Below, piece by piece: positions 22,307-34,500 of a DNA stretch of 64,000 nt. The stretch is from contig JAIXMQ010000004.1 in assembly GCA_025716855.1 (NCBI GenBank), positions 620,001 through 684,000 of the forward strand. The letters are read 5' to 3'. The translations under genes were made by a program, and so were the position numbers. The notes beneath the pieces are model-generated. The model worked only from the letters and a program-made list of their open reading frames with translations, was not told the origin of the DNA and ran no database searches. Numbering within the stretch: position 1 is the stretch's first letter; every line of letters begins with the position of its first letter. The stretch comes from Pilaira anomala. Its lineage: Eukaryota > Mucoromycota > Mucoromycetes > Mucorales > Mucoraceae.

Positions 22307-23089
22307 TCCTTTATGGTTTTTCTTATGATGTGTATGATCCCATAATATCTTCCTATTGAATATACAATTAAAGTAAAGACAGCTTTAGTATTATAAACGG
22401 CGTAGTCATTTTGATCAACATTTTAAAAAATTTTCTCTAGACAAAAAGCAGTTTTTTAGGAGTGTTTAAATATACATTTTTATTAGATTACGTTAATAAT
22501 AATGATGGCGGAAAAGGCTCCTTTTAGTTCACAAAACATTTTTTGTTTAACAGGATCAACCACGAGAAGGTAGGAGGCCATCTGATCCCAAAAATCATTC
22601 TACATAATAGATTACTCTACTACATAGTCTAAACGACAGCACTTAGTCTGGTAACCCAGTCCTAAGCTGAGCCAAAGCCAGTCTGGTAACCCAGTCCTAA
22701 ACTTCAGCCTTTCATCGTTTACATCCGAATCCCAAACTAAAGAACAAACGAATTTTTTTTTTTTCATCTTCTCTTTTAATAATGGCCTTAGTTAAAAATC
22801 GCCACCCGGCCCGAACAACATTTATTGCCATGAACATAAATTTAGTAGGAAAATGTCTGAAGATAAAATCCGACTTCATCCAATAAAAAATTGAAATTGT
22901 CTGAATCTTCTTTTGTAAACGTCTGAAATTAAAATAGAAATCGTCCGAAAAAAAAAAAAGGTGTTCAGAAATTTTTTTGAATACGTCCGAAAACCAAGTA
23001 AAAATACTGTAAGTGGCCAATTTTGAGGATCAAAAAAGTGACCAAGTTTCTCAAAAAAGTGACCAATTGATGGCGGAAATACAGGACTT
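22307..23089 (-). repeat. right arm of long inverted repeat
   Basis: Reverse complement of the left arm. For example, the left-arm string CATAAGAAAAACCAT at about 21189-21203 is matched by its complement at 22313-22327, after which the two sequences diverge. Confidence 0.85.
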
Positions 23090-23780
23090 GTTCAAATATT
23101 AATAAAAAGTTCATGCTAGTAGATATGACTACAATTTAAATTAATCAGAGTTATCACCTACTGGGTACTGGGGAAAACAGTCTCAATGAGCTAATTCTCA
23201 TTGATATATTGCTCTAAGAAGGGAGTAGCGATGAAATTAATTTATTGTAAAGATATTCTTACATGAACAAATCTAGAACATTCTTTTTAACGGAAACCAT
23301 GATGTACTAGAATTAAATGACCATCATACTAGACTATGCTCTTGAGATGTTATAGCTTGATGAGGCTATAGTTTAAATATTAAGAAACAATATGATTATC
23401 AAACCTACCTGTGTCTCTTCTTTCAAATGTCAGCTTATAGGTACAAAAACTGATCCAGCACTTCTATCCAAAACATGCTTTATATCATCATCATCAATCA
23501 TATCTGTATAAATCCAATGACTGGTCTTAAAAAAATTTGAACATCGTATGTACTAAACAAAAAACTAAGGAAAGACAGCAGTTCAATTTTGTTTTCCTTG
23601 AAAAAAAAAATCCATACATACTAATCGTTTACTTTTTTTATCTCAATATTTGATTATAAATAAAGTAGATGAAGTCAGGTAAGCAATAGTTTTATTTTTA
23701 ATATTTATTAAAAGATGAATTTTGATTGAAATGATATATAAATTTTACGAGAAAAGCAAATGAAAAAAAAAAAAAAACGT
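23090..23780. other. intergenic
   Basis: AT-rich; nothing recognised. The last part contains AATAAA-like strings suited to the ACR3 3' end on the minus strand. Confidence 0.5.
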
Positions 23781-25179
23781 CTATTTTGAGCTTGTCATTG
23801 TATCTTCGTTATGAGGAGGTAGTGTTGCTTCAATGTCACGGACCACATTTTTACTCCAATTGAGCTTTTTCTTAAGATAAAGAGTTATATAGACCAAGAT
23901 AACTAATACAGGAACTTCAATCAAAGGGCCTATGGTGGCCGCTAAAGCCTGTTCCGAATTGATACCATATGTTCCGACAGCGACAGCAATAGCCAACTCA
24001 AAGTTATTACTGCCGGCAGTGAATGCTTGTGTTACCACCAATTCGTAAGGGAAATGGAAAATACTTTTGAGTATAAAGAAAGTAACGAAAAACATAATGA
24101 TAAAGTAACAAAAGAGGGGTACAGCAACACGGAATACAGAGCCAATGTTGTCAATAATATGTCGACCTTGGTTTGCAAACATGACAATAATTGTATAAAT
24201 AAGACCAACTAAAGCCAATGGACCAAAATGAGGTAAAAATACATCCTTATACCATTTATCGCCCTTCAACCAACGTAATGTAACTCGGGTTATAAATCCA
24301 GCAACAAGAGGAATTCCAAGATAGATAAGGACAGATTGAGCTACTGGCCAAATATCAACATTTATAGCACTATCTGGAGCAGCACCAAACCAAGAAGGAA
24401 CGATATTGATAAATAACATGGCATAGGGAGAGAAAAGAGCAATCTGTAAAATAGAGTTGATAGCAACTAAAATAGCACAGTAGTCGGGATCACCGCCTGA
24501 CAGAGTATTCCAAATCAAGACCATTGCAATACATCTATTTTTTTTTTTTTTTTTCTTTATTAGAAATATGTAGATCAATCATATTTAGCATTATTTCTTA
24601 CCTAGCAATACCAACCATAACTACACCAGTACGAAAACCAGGAAGATCAAATAAAGTCGCCCATGCAAGAGCAGTCATCACAATAGGACCAATAATCCAG
24701 TTAATAATAAGTGAAATAAAGATTTGGAACCACACTTTTCTGTCACTAAGAATAATGTGCATCCTTTCGTATTGAATTTTACATAATACAGGATACATCA
24801 TGACGAGCAATCCGATAGCAATGGGAACAGAAACAGATCCAAACTGAACAGTTTCAAAGGACTCTTGAACATTAGGAGCGAAGTAACCGATGACCACACC
24901 AATGATCATAGCTAACAAGATCCAGACCAGAAGGTAACGATCAATAAATCCCAATTTACGAATCAAAGCTATAGAGAATTTTTTTTTTTTAAAAAAAAAA
25001 ATCAATGTTGAATTATTTTATGACTTACACGTTTGTTGTTGGTTATTACTATCATCTTCTTGTGTCCCGACATGGTCGTTGTTAACAGGATAACTATTTG
25101 TGTTATATAATATATCTTCTCTTTCGACACAGTAGCTTTCTTTACAATCTTCTGTTTTGTAACAATTTGGTTTAGACAT
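23781..25179 (-). CDS. ACR3: arsenite efflux transporter ACR3
   Basis: Plasma-membrane permease that exports arsenite (and often antimonite). Three exons (25179-25029, 24968-24602, 24534-23781) join in phase to give 423 residues, as usual for ACR3. A hydrophilic, Cys-containing N-terminus of about 50 residues precedes about ten membrane helices of the bile-acid:sodium-symporter superfamily. Motifs include DRYLLVWILLAMIIGVVIGY, VPIAIGLLVMMYPVL, the conserved cysteine in ARCIAMVLIWNTLSGGDPDY (Cys174, at the exon 2/3 join), and AFTAGSNNFELAIAVAVGTY near the end. The cytosolic tail is short and acidic. No arsenate reductase (ACR2) or regulator gene is adjacent. It diverges from the kinesin-like gene. 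Confidence 0.95.
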
Positions 25180-25882
25180 GATAAAATATGTATTAAATAA
25201 TGGAAGAAAAGAAAGAAAAAGAGGTTCACCAGATCAATCATTTTATATTTGGCTTTGTGTTACAGTCGTTGGTTTTAAAACTAGCTTAAAAAAAATGACA
25301 GGAAATTCCTGTAACTGAAAAAGAGAATTGTACCTAATACTTTTGATATATCTGTAATGACAATATCCATATTACTATTATCATTTAGAAAAGAAGAAGA
25401 TATTTTTATATTGAATCTTGCCTCATCCTTTTTTTTTTTTTTTCTTTCAGTCTCTACTTTCGCATAAAAATAAAAAAATGTCGATCAATGTTTTTAGAAC
25501 AATAAAAGCGAACAAAACAAAACGCGACATTCATATCAATACATATGTAGATATATTTTGTTCACTTCAATCTTCAAATGTGAATGTATTATTTAATCAA
25601 GCAATATCTTTATCTTTCAGTGTTAGGGAATAAAAAGGAGAAAGAAAAGGGACATTGACTTTTTTATTTGTGATACAGATGCCATGTTAATTTTTTTTTT
25701 TTGATGGATTACTAATCCAATTTTCCAGGTCAAACGCATTTTTTTTAAAAAAAAAAATCTTTCCTCTAACAAAAAAAAAAAAAAAAAAAAAATGGCCGGA
25801 GGTTAAATAAGAAAATAGCAGAATGCTGTCAGTCTGTCACTTTTGATTCAATACCCTTTTTTCTTTCTTTTTTCCAAGAATC
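25180..25882. promoter_or_regulatory. divergent intergenic region between ACR3 and the kinesin-like gene
   Basis: 703 bp, with A/T runs at about 25430-25443 and 25771-25791. It should contain both promoters; no specific operator or metal-response motif could be recognised. Confidence 0.4.
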
Positions 25883-28101
25883 ATGAACACATCGAATACA
25901 AAGGCTCTAGTATGGGTTCTTCCTAACCCCAGCTTATTTAAAGAAGCAAACCCTCATGATCACTCAAGTTGCATATCTACAGAATATTCAGATAGTATCA
26001 AAGGAGAAATTTCTCTTAAAGGTAAATGTTTATATCTATATTATCAGATCCCAAATAACACAAGAGCCTATTATAAATTAAGATTGGGATGGTCAAAGGT
26101 ATATGTACATACAATAAGATATTGATATATCTTTTAATGTCTACTTATTTTGTATAATGTGCATTTAGAAAATTTTATAAAGTCGATGAATTTATAACTG
26201 ATAGTCGTATTGATCTGGACCTTGCCGCAAATGAAAGGGAAAAGGTTGTGAAACAAGCTTTAAAGGGTAAATGAGGAATATTTATATTTTCTCAAGTATA
26301 ATTTATTTTCATACATTATAGGATATAATGTGGCGTGTTTATTTTCTCAAATAGGGTAAAAAAAAAAAAAAAAATTGATATATGTATACATATATATTTC
26401 ACTTTGTTCTAATTTTGCACAGTGGTTATACATATGCCTCCCAGAAGCGGTAAATATTTTATCAGATTAAAGAAAGAAATCATTAATCAACATTTTAAAA
26501 CCACAGTCAGTTAGAAAAGAAGTTATTACTACAAGAATTGGGAAATAAAATAAAACCCTCAACAACAATCGAATATGTTTACTTTTGTGTCGATGATGAT
26601 AATTGCTATGACATGAGGGAAGAAAAGCTAAGGACTGGTAAGTAACTATACCATTTATAACAGAAAAATAATATGTATTATCTAACGTCTTAATTTTCTC
26701 TATCAATTTAGGAAAATCAGTTCTTCAAAATGGTATAGATACTTGGTTAAAAGAGACAGATAGAGTAATGAACATATGGGAGGATATGCGTAGAGAAGCA
26801 ATACAACCACATGTTATAAAGATTAGACTTACTGACCACTTAACTAAACGGTTCGGTTGCTTATATATTTTCGATTTGCTTCACCCAAGGTTCTTACCAT
26901 TAACACCTCAATCGAGTTATCCAAATATATATTATTCATTTAAAAAAATTAGTATGTTAACATATACGACATGCGGTATAGTTATATATGTTTATATGAT
27001 TTTTAATCAAAATGATACATATAGGAGATTTAGTAGATTTGGTATTACAGACTGATAGAACAAGTGATCACTACACAACTGTCAACGATAATGTATTAAC
27101 AAGCCTATTAGCTCCTTTTATAATTGGATCAGGAAAACTTGTTATGTTTACCTACCTTACGGTATATAAAGAATTGTAAAGTAAAGTCAAGGTAATAAGT
27201 CTTATATATTATTTATTTAGGAGTGTCCAAAGCGGCACGGACTTGAAACAGTTATGGCATTGGATTTTATTGAAAAAATGAGATGCATTAAAGCGACTTA
27301 TCTACCCAATGAACTAATAAAAGGAGCCAAAGCTGCTAATAAGGTAAAGCATATAGGTAACTAAAATATGAAAAAAAAGTCTATAGATTTTTAGTAAGAA
27401 TTTATCGTAGATTTTAGAAAAAACTTGTAATGAATGTCAACAGGTAAAACTTGGCAAATATAGTACTATGTTATTAATCCATTAGCATTAATATATTAGA
27501 ACTTGCGCGAGGCGAAACTTTGTATAGACAATCTGTTAAAAGAGAAGGCTAAAGCTGAATTACGTATAGGTAAATTGAATGAATAAATTGATATAGTTGA
27601 AAAAAATAGCTCTGTACACATATATAATATGTATATATGTATCTAGCTAGTTTGGAAGATAAAATAGAGAATAATCCTCTAAAAAAAGAAAATGCTGTAA
27701 GTTGTTACATGTAAAATATATTTTGTAATTGCTAAATTATGATATACATAATTCTATTTGCAGGAATTACATAAAAAATTAAAAACAGTTGGGAAACTTT
27801 TCAAAAGAATAGTAGTCGGTGTGAGAGACGGAATGAATCAAATGAAAATTTCTACATCACACAGATTTGATCGATTAGAAAAAGAAAAGAAAAAATTAGA
27901 ATATGAGAATTCCCAACTTCTTTTAAATATTGGATATTTAAAGGTAAAGTAATTGCGTTGTTATTAACTACTACTACTACCAAAATAACTTTCTTTCCTT
28001 ATCAGAATGAACTATCAACTGAATACGCGATCGCAGTAAAAGAGAAGAATGAGCTTAGAGCTTATATAAAAGTATTACAAGAAACAGTAGATTGTATATA
28101 A
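25883..28101 (+). CDS. kinesin-related protein with degenerate, probably ATPase-dead motor domain
   Basis: Fourteen exons give one frame of 457 residues: 25883-26021, 26083-26098, 26169-26266, 26322-26355, 26423-26449, 26507-26637, 26712-26951, 27025-27161, 27221-27343, 27411-27443, 27500-27569, 27647-27696, 27764-27943, 28006-28101. The 16-nt second exon is inferred because only it keeps the frame. Motor landmarks appear in order: TKALVWVLPNPSLFKE (like VRVRPLNE), GYNVACLFSQIGGYTYAS (where GYN..VFAYGQTGSGKTYTM belongs), IEYVYFCVDDDNCYDM (like EIYNE.IYDL), MNIWEDMRREAIQPHVIKI (switch I SSRSH lost), CLYIFDLLHPRF (switch II DLAGSE lost) and LTSLLAPFIIGSGKLVMFTY. The last about 170 residues form a coiled coil. 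Confidence 0.65.
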
Positions 28102-28318
28102 TATAAATGTATTATAAATATCATATATAAAAGCTAATAGATATTATACATATATATACCAATAAATTGGAGGATCATGTATAAATAAGAATAATAAAGC
28201 AAGTTTGATTAGAAATTTATTTATTAAAAAAGAGTATTTTGATAGCCAGATCAAAATACACAATGAGCAATACATATATGAATATAATAACAATTTTTGA
28301 AAAAAGAAGGGTTAGACT

Positions 28319-28476
28319 CTAACGTCTTTTGTTGGGCTTATTCATAAGCATAGCATGTGCTGATTGTGGCGCAAATTTCTTGATAGCAGCGATTAATTCA
28401 GGGAATCTTAAAGGCTTCGTAACATATTCATCCTAATAACAGAAATAAATGATTAACATAAAATGTTAATTTTTTA

Positions 28477-28514
<38 letters not shown>

Positions 28515-31500
28515 ACCATTCCAGATTGTAAGCACTTTTCACGATCACCTATCATAGCATGGGCAGTTAATGCAATTATTGGAACATGAGTACCAGTTCC
28601 AGAATTATGTTCTAATTCACGAATCTTTTGGGTTGCTTCAAAACCACCCATAATAGGCATTTGTACATCCATCAAAATTAAATCAAATGTACGTCTTTCA
28701 AAAGCTTCAACAGCAAGTTTACCATTAGAGACAATCTCTACTTTGTGACCAAACTTTTCAAGAATACGAACAGCCAATTTTTGATTGACAATGTTATCTT
28801 CAGCTAGCAAAATTTCAAGAGGAACAGGAATAGCAGAATCACTAGGCAGTGATGAATGGCTCTCCAATGCAGGTAAGAGCGTATGTGCAAGATCAGATAA
28901 ACTGACAGGTGTATTAATATATCCAGTGATGCCCAAATCAATACATAACTTCATGTTCAAACGGTGAATCTCAGGAGCGATCAAAATGATTGGTGTGTAT
29001 CTTAAATGAACAGCTTCACGAATTTTCTCTGCATAAGCCATATTATCAACTATGACAGTATCGAAAATAGGAGGTAATTTACTGTTCTTGGTTTGTTCAG
29101 ATGTACTGATATTTGTCATATTAACAATTTCAGCAATTGTACTAACTCTAAAAGGATTCAACCCGAGTTCTCTAATCTTGGATTCTACTTCAACTTGTCC
29201 ACCAGATTTATCCAAGAACAAAATATTTCTGTTTTTGAATCGTTTCATTTTCTCTAAAGCATCTTGTTTTTCCATAGGATATCTCTTGAAATTAAGTGTA
29301 AAATAGAATTGAGAACCACGTCCATAATTAGAATCTACCCAAAGATCACCACCCATAAGCTGAACTAAATGTTTGGAGATGGATAAACCAAGACCAGTTC
29401 CACCATATTCACGACTACAATAATAACAATAGAAAAAAATAAATAATTGGTTCCAAATAGAAGAATAAAAATAAAATATTTACGTAGTTGATCCATCAGC
29501 TTGACAGAAAGTATCAAAGATAACATTAAGCTTGTCTTCTTGAATACCAATACCAGTATCACGAACACAAAGTTTAACAATAACATCATCTCCTACAATT
29601 TTAACTACCTTTGTTTCCAATGCAACTTCACCAGTAGTAGTAAACTTGACTGCATTACCAATTAAATTGGTAATAACCTGTCTTAAACGAAGTGGATCAC
29701 CAATTAGTTGATCAGGAATAGCACTATCTACGTTATAAATCAGGTCGAGTTTCTTTTGGTTGGCTTTAACAGCTAATGTCTTGAGTACACTAAAGATAGC
29801 AGAACGAAGAGAGAAAGGGATAGACTCGATTGTCATACGACCGGCTTCAATCTTGGAAATATCCAAAATATCATCAATAATACTTAACAAACTGTTTGCA
29901 AGACTGGAAACAATCATCAAATTTTCTCTTTGTTGACGAGTTAATTCAGTTTCTAAAGTTAAAGAAGTCATACCAATAATACCATTCATAGGTGTACGGA
30001 TTTCGTGACTCATATTAGCCAAGAATTCACTCTTTGATCGATTAGCTAATTCAGCTGCCTCCCTTGCTTGTCGATTTTTCTGAATAGCATCACGTAAAGA
30101 ACTAACCATTTGATTAATCTTGGTTTTAAGTGAATCCATTTCACCAGAGGCTTCTACCGTAATCAATCTTGAGAAATCATTTTCTGTAGCTGCAGCGGAA
30201 ATTTGAGCAAAAGCACGAACTTGTGTAGTAAGATTAGAAGCCATGGTATTGACATTACTTGTAATATCTCGCCAGAGACCTTCAATATCTTCAACTTGAG
30301 CTTGAACACCCAATTTACCCTCTGTACCTACTTCCATAGCAACACGTGTCACTTCAGATGCGAAAGAACTCAATTGATCCACCATAGTATTGATCGTGTT
30401 CTTTAATTCGGCTATTTCACCATGTACCTCAACTTCAATCTTTTTCGATAAATCACCTTGAGCTACAGCTTTACAAACTGCTGCAATAGAACGTAACTGA
30501 TCTGTCAAATTACTGGCCATAAGATTGACATTATCTGTCAAATCTTTCCAGGTACCATCTACGCCAACAATAGTCGCTTGACCTCCTAATTTACCTTCTG
30601 TACCTACTTCACGAGCGACACGAGTAACTTCAGAAGCGAAAACTCTTAACTGATCCACCATACTATTGACAGTAATCTTTAACTCTAGAATTTCACCTCG
30701 AGTTTCAACATGAATCTTTTTACTCATATCACCACTAGCAACGGCCTTCGTGACTTCGGCAATTGATCTTACTTGGGTAGTTAAGTTGGCAGCCATGATA
30801 TTAACATTATCTGTCAATTCATTCCAAGTACCAGCTACACCTTTAACAACGGCTTGACCACCCAGTTTACCTTCTGTACCAACTTCTTTAGCTACACGGG
30901 TTACTTCTGAAGCAAAAACACGAAGTTGGTCCACCATGTCATTCACGATGTTTTTAAGCTCAAGGATTTCACCGCCAGACTCAACCTCGATCTTCTTTGA
31001 AAGATCACCTAGAGCGACAGCCTTGGTAACTTCAGCAATGGAACGCACTTGAGACGTTAAATTAGCAGCCATTTGGTTCACATTATCCGTCAAGTACATC
31101 CAGGTACCGTCAATGTTGGGAACAGAGGCTTGACCACCAAGTTTACCTTCAGTACCTACTTCCTTAGCTACACGGGTTACTTCTGAGGCAAACACATTTA
31201 GTTGATCTACCATGCTATTAACAATATTTTTCAACTCGAGAATTTCACCACCAGATTCAACTTCAATTTTTTTTGAGAGATCTCCTAGAGCAACTGCCTT
31301 TGTGACTTCAGCGATAGAACGAACTTGCGATGTAAGATTGGCAGCCATTTGGTTTACATTATCAGTCAAATCCATCCAGGTACCATCCACATTAGGTACA
31401 ACAGCTTGTCCGCCTAATTTACCTTCAGTACCTACTTCTTTAGCAACACGTGTTACTTCTGACGCAAATACATTCAATTGATCTACCATACTATTGACGA

Positions 31501-34500
31501 TATTTTTTAATTCAAGAATTTCACCACCGGATTCAACTTCAATTTTTTTAGATAAATCACCAAGTGCGACAGCTTTAGTAACTTCAGCGATGGAACGGAC
31601 TTGGTTAGTCAAATTTGCAGCCATTTGATTTACATTGTCTGTAAGATCCATCCAAGTACCATCAACGTTAGGCACAAGCGCCTGTCCGCCTAATTTACCT
31701 TCTGTACCTACTTCTTTCGCTACACGAGTAACTTCAGAAGCAAATACGTTCAACTGATCCACCATACTATTGACGATATTCTTCAGTTCCAAGATTTCAC
31801 CGCCAGATTCGACCTCGATTTTCTTTGATAAATCACCTAGCGCAACTGCTTTAGTGACTTCAGCGATAGAACGAACTTGAGAGGTAAGATTAGCAGCCAT
31901 CTGGTTCACATTATCTGTTAGATCCATCCAGGTACCATCTACATTCGGTACAAGTGCTTGACCACCTAATTTGCCTTCAGTACCTACTTCCTTGGCTACA
32001 CGGGTGACTTCTGAAGCAAACACATTTAATTGATCCACCATACTGTTCACAATGTTCTTCAACTCGAGAATTTCACCACCAGATTCTACTTCAATCTTTT
32101 TGGATAAATCACCAAGCGCAACAGCTTTAGTCACTTCAGCAATAGAACGAACTTGTGAAGTAAGATTAGCTGCCATTTGGTTTACGTTATCTGTTAAATG
32201 CATCCAAGTTCCACCAACATTAGGGACTACAGCTTGTCCACCTAATTTACCTTCGGTACCTACTTCTTTTGCAACACGCGTTACTTCTGACGCAAACACA
32301 TTGAGTTGATCCACCATACTGTTCACAATATTCTTAAGCTCCAAAATTTCACCGCCTGATTCAACTTCAATAGTCTTGGAAAGATCACCCAGGGCTACAG
32401 CTTTTGTTACTTCGGCAATAGAACGGACTTGTGAAGTTAAATTGGCAGCCATTTGATTGACATTATCCGTAAGGTCCATCCAAGTACCGCCAACATTGGG
32501 TACGACAGCCTGTCCACCGAGTTTTCCTTCGGTACCTACTTCTTTAGCAACACGAGTGACTTCAGACGCAAAGACGTTTAGTTGATCTACCATACTATTG
32601 ACGATATTCTTTAATTCAAGAATTTCACCACCAGATTCAACTTCAATCTTCTTGGATAAATCACCAAGTGCAACAGCTTTAGTAACTTCAGCGATAGAAC
32701 GTACTTGAGAAGTAAGATTGGCAGCCATTTGATTTACATTATCTGTTAAATCCATCCAAGTACCATCTACATTCGGAACAAGTGCTTGTCCACCCAGTTT
32801 ACCTTCAGTACCTACTTCTTTTGCAACACGAGTAACTTCAGAAGCAAACACATTCAATTGATCTACCATACTATTAACAATATTTTTCAGCTCGAGAATT
32901 TCACCACCTGATTCAACTTCAATTTTTTTAGATAAATCACCAAGTGCAACGGCTTTAGTAACTTCAGCGATAGAACGTACTTGAGAAGTGAGATTGGCAG
33001 CCATTTGATTTACATTATCTGTTAAATCCATCCAGGTACCATCTACATTCGGTACAAGTGCTTGCCCACCCAGTTTACCTTCAGTACCTACTTCCTTGGC
33101 TACACGAGTGACTTCAGATGCGAAAACGTTCAGTTGGTCAACCATACTATTGACAATGTTTTTGAGTTCAAGAATCTCGCCACCGGATTCAACTTCAATC
33201 TTTTTAGATAAATCACCTAAAGCAACAGCTTTCGTAACTTCAGCAATTGAACGGACTTGAGATGTAAGATTGGCAGCCATTTGGTTCACATTATCTGTCA
33301 AATCCATCCAGGTGCCGCCAACATTAGGCACGACAGCTTGACCACCTAATTTACCTTCAGTACCTACTTCTTTAGCTACACGTGTCACTTCAGAAGCAAA
33401 AACACGAAGTTGATCTACCATGTCATTCACGATATTCTTAAGCTCCAATATTTCACCACCAGACTCGACTTCAATCTTCTTTGACAAGTCACCTAAAGCA
33501 ACTGCTTTTGTTACCTCAGCAATTGAACGTACTTGATTCGTAAGATTAGCGGCCATGATATTGACGTTACTTGTAAGTTCAAACCAAGTACCAGCTACGT
33601 CCTGAACAACAGCCTGGCCACCAAGCTTGCCTTCTGTGCCTACTTCTTTCGACACTCTTGTAACTTCTGAAGCAAATATACGTAGCTGATCAACCATACT
33701 GTTCACAATGTTTTTTAGTTCAAGGATTTCACCACCTGATTCGACTTCAATTTTTTTAGATAGATCACCCAGGGCTACGGCTTCAGTGACTTCAGCAATG
33801 GAACGTACTTGGGTCGTCAAGTTTGCAGCCATCATATTCACATTATCCGTTAGATCTTTCCAGGTACCAGCTACACCTTTCACCACAGCTTGACCACCTA
33901 ATTTCCCTTCAGTGCCTACTTCTTTAGATACTCGGGTCACTTCTGAAGCGAAAATTCGTAATTGATCCACCATGTTATTCACAGTATCTTTTAGTTCAAG
34001 AATTTCACCACCAGATTCTACTTCAATTTTCTTACTCATATCACCATTCGCCACTGCTTTCGTTACTTCCGCGATGGATCTAACTTGATTTGTTAAATTA
34101 GCCGCCATGTGATTGACGTTGTCAGTGAGATGCATCCAGGTACCGCCTACGTTCGGTACAACAGCTTGGCCACCCAACAGCCCCTCTGTTCCTACTTCTT
34201 TCGCTACACGCGTAACTTCTGAAGCAAACACGTTCAGTTGATCTACCATGTTATTCACAATATTCTTGAGCTCTAGAATTTCACCTCCAGATTCTACTTC
34301 AATTTTTTTAGAAAGATCGCCTAGAGCAACCGCTTTCGTGACTTCGGCAATGGACCGAACTTGGTTAGTCAAATTGGCCGCCATGATATTCACGTTGTCA
34401 GTGAGTTCATGCCATGTACCCGCCACACCTTGTACTACAGCCTGGCCACCTAGTTTACCTTCTGTACCTACTTCTTTTGATACACGCGTTACTTCCGATG

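Larger units (their letters stand above)
20428..23089. mobile_element. DNA-transposon-like element with about 780-bp terminal inverted repeats
   Basis: A 2.66-kb unit is bounded by AAGTCCTGTATTTCCGCC and its exact reverse complement. The two arms (20428 to about 21209 and about 22307 to 23089) are near-perfect inverted copies, with only small indels in A/T runs. About 1.1 kb of unique DNA lies between them. No clear target-site duplication is visible (flanks are ATTTCA on the left and GTTCAA on the right), and I recognise no transposase. It may be a non-autonomous TIR or foldback element. An assembled inverted duplication not caused by transposition is the alternative. Confidence 0.75.
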
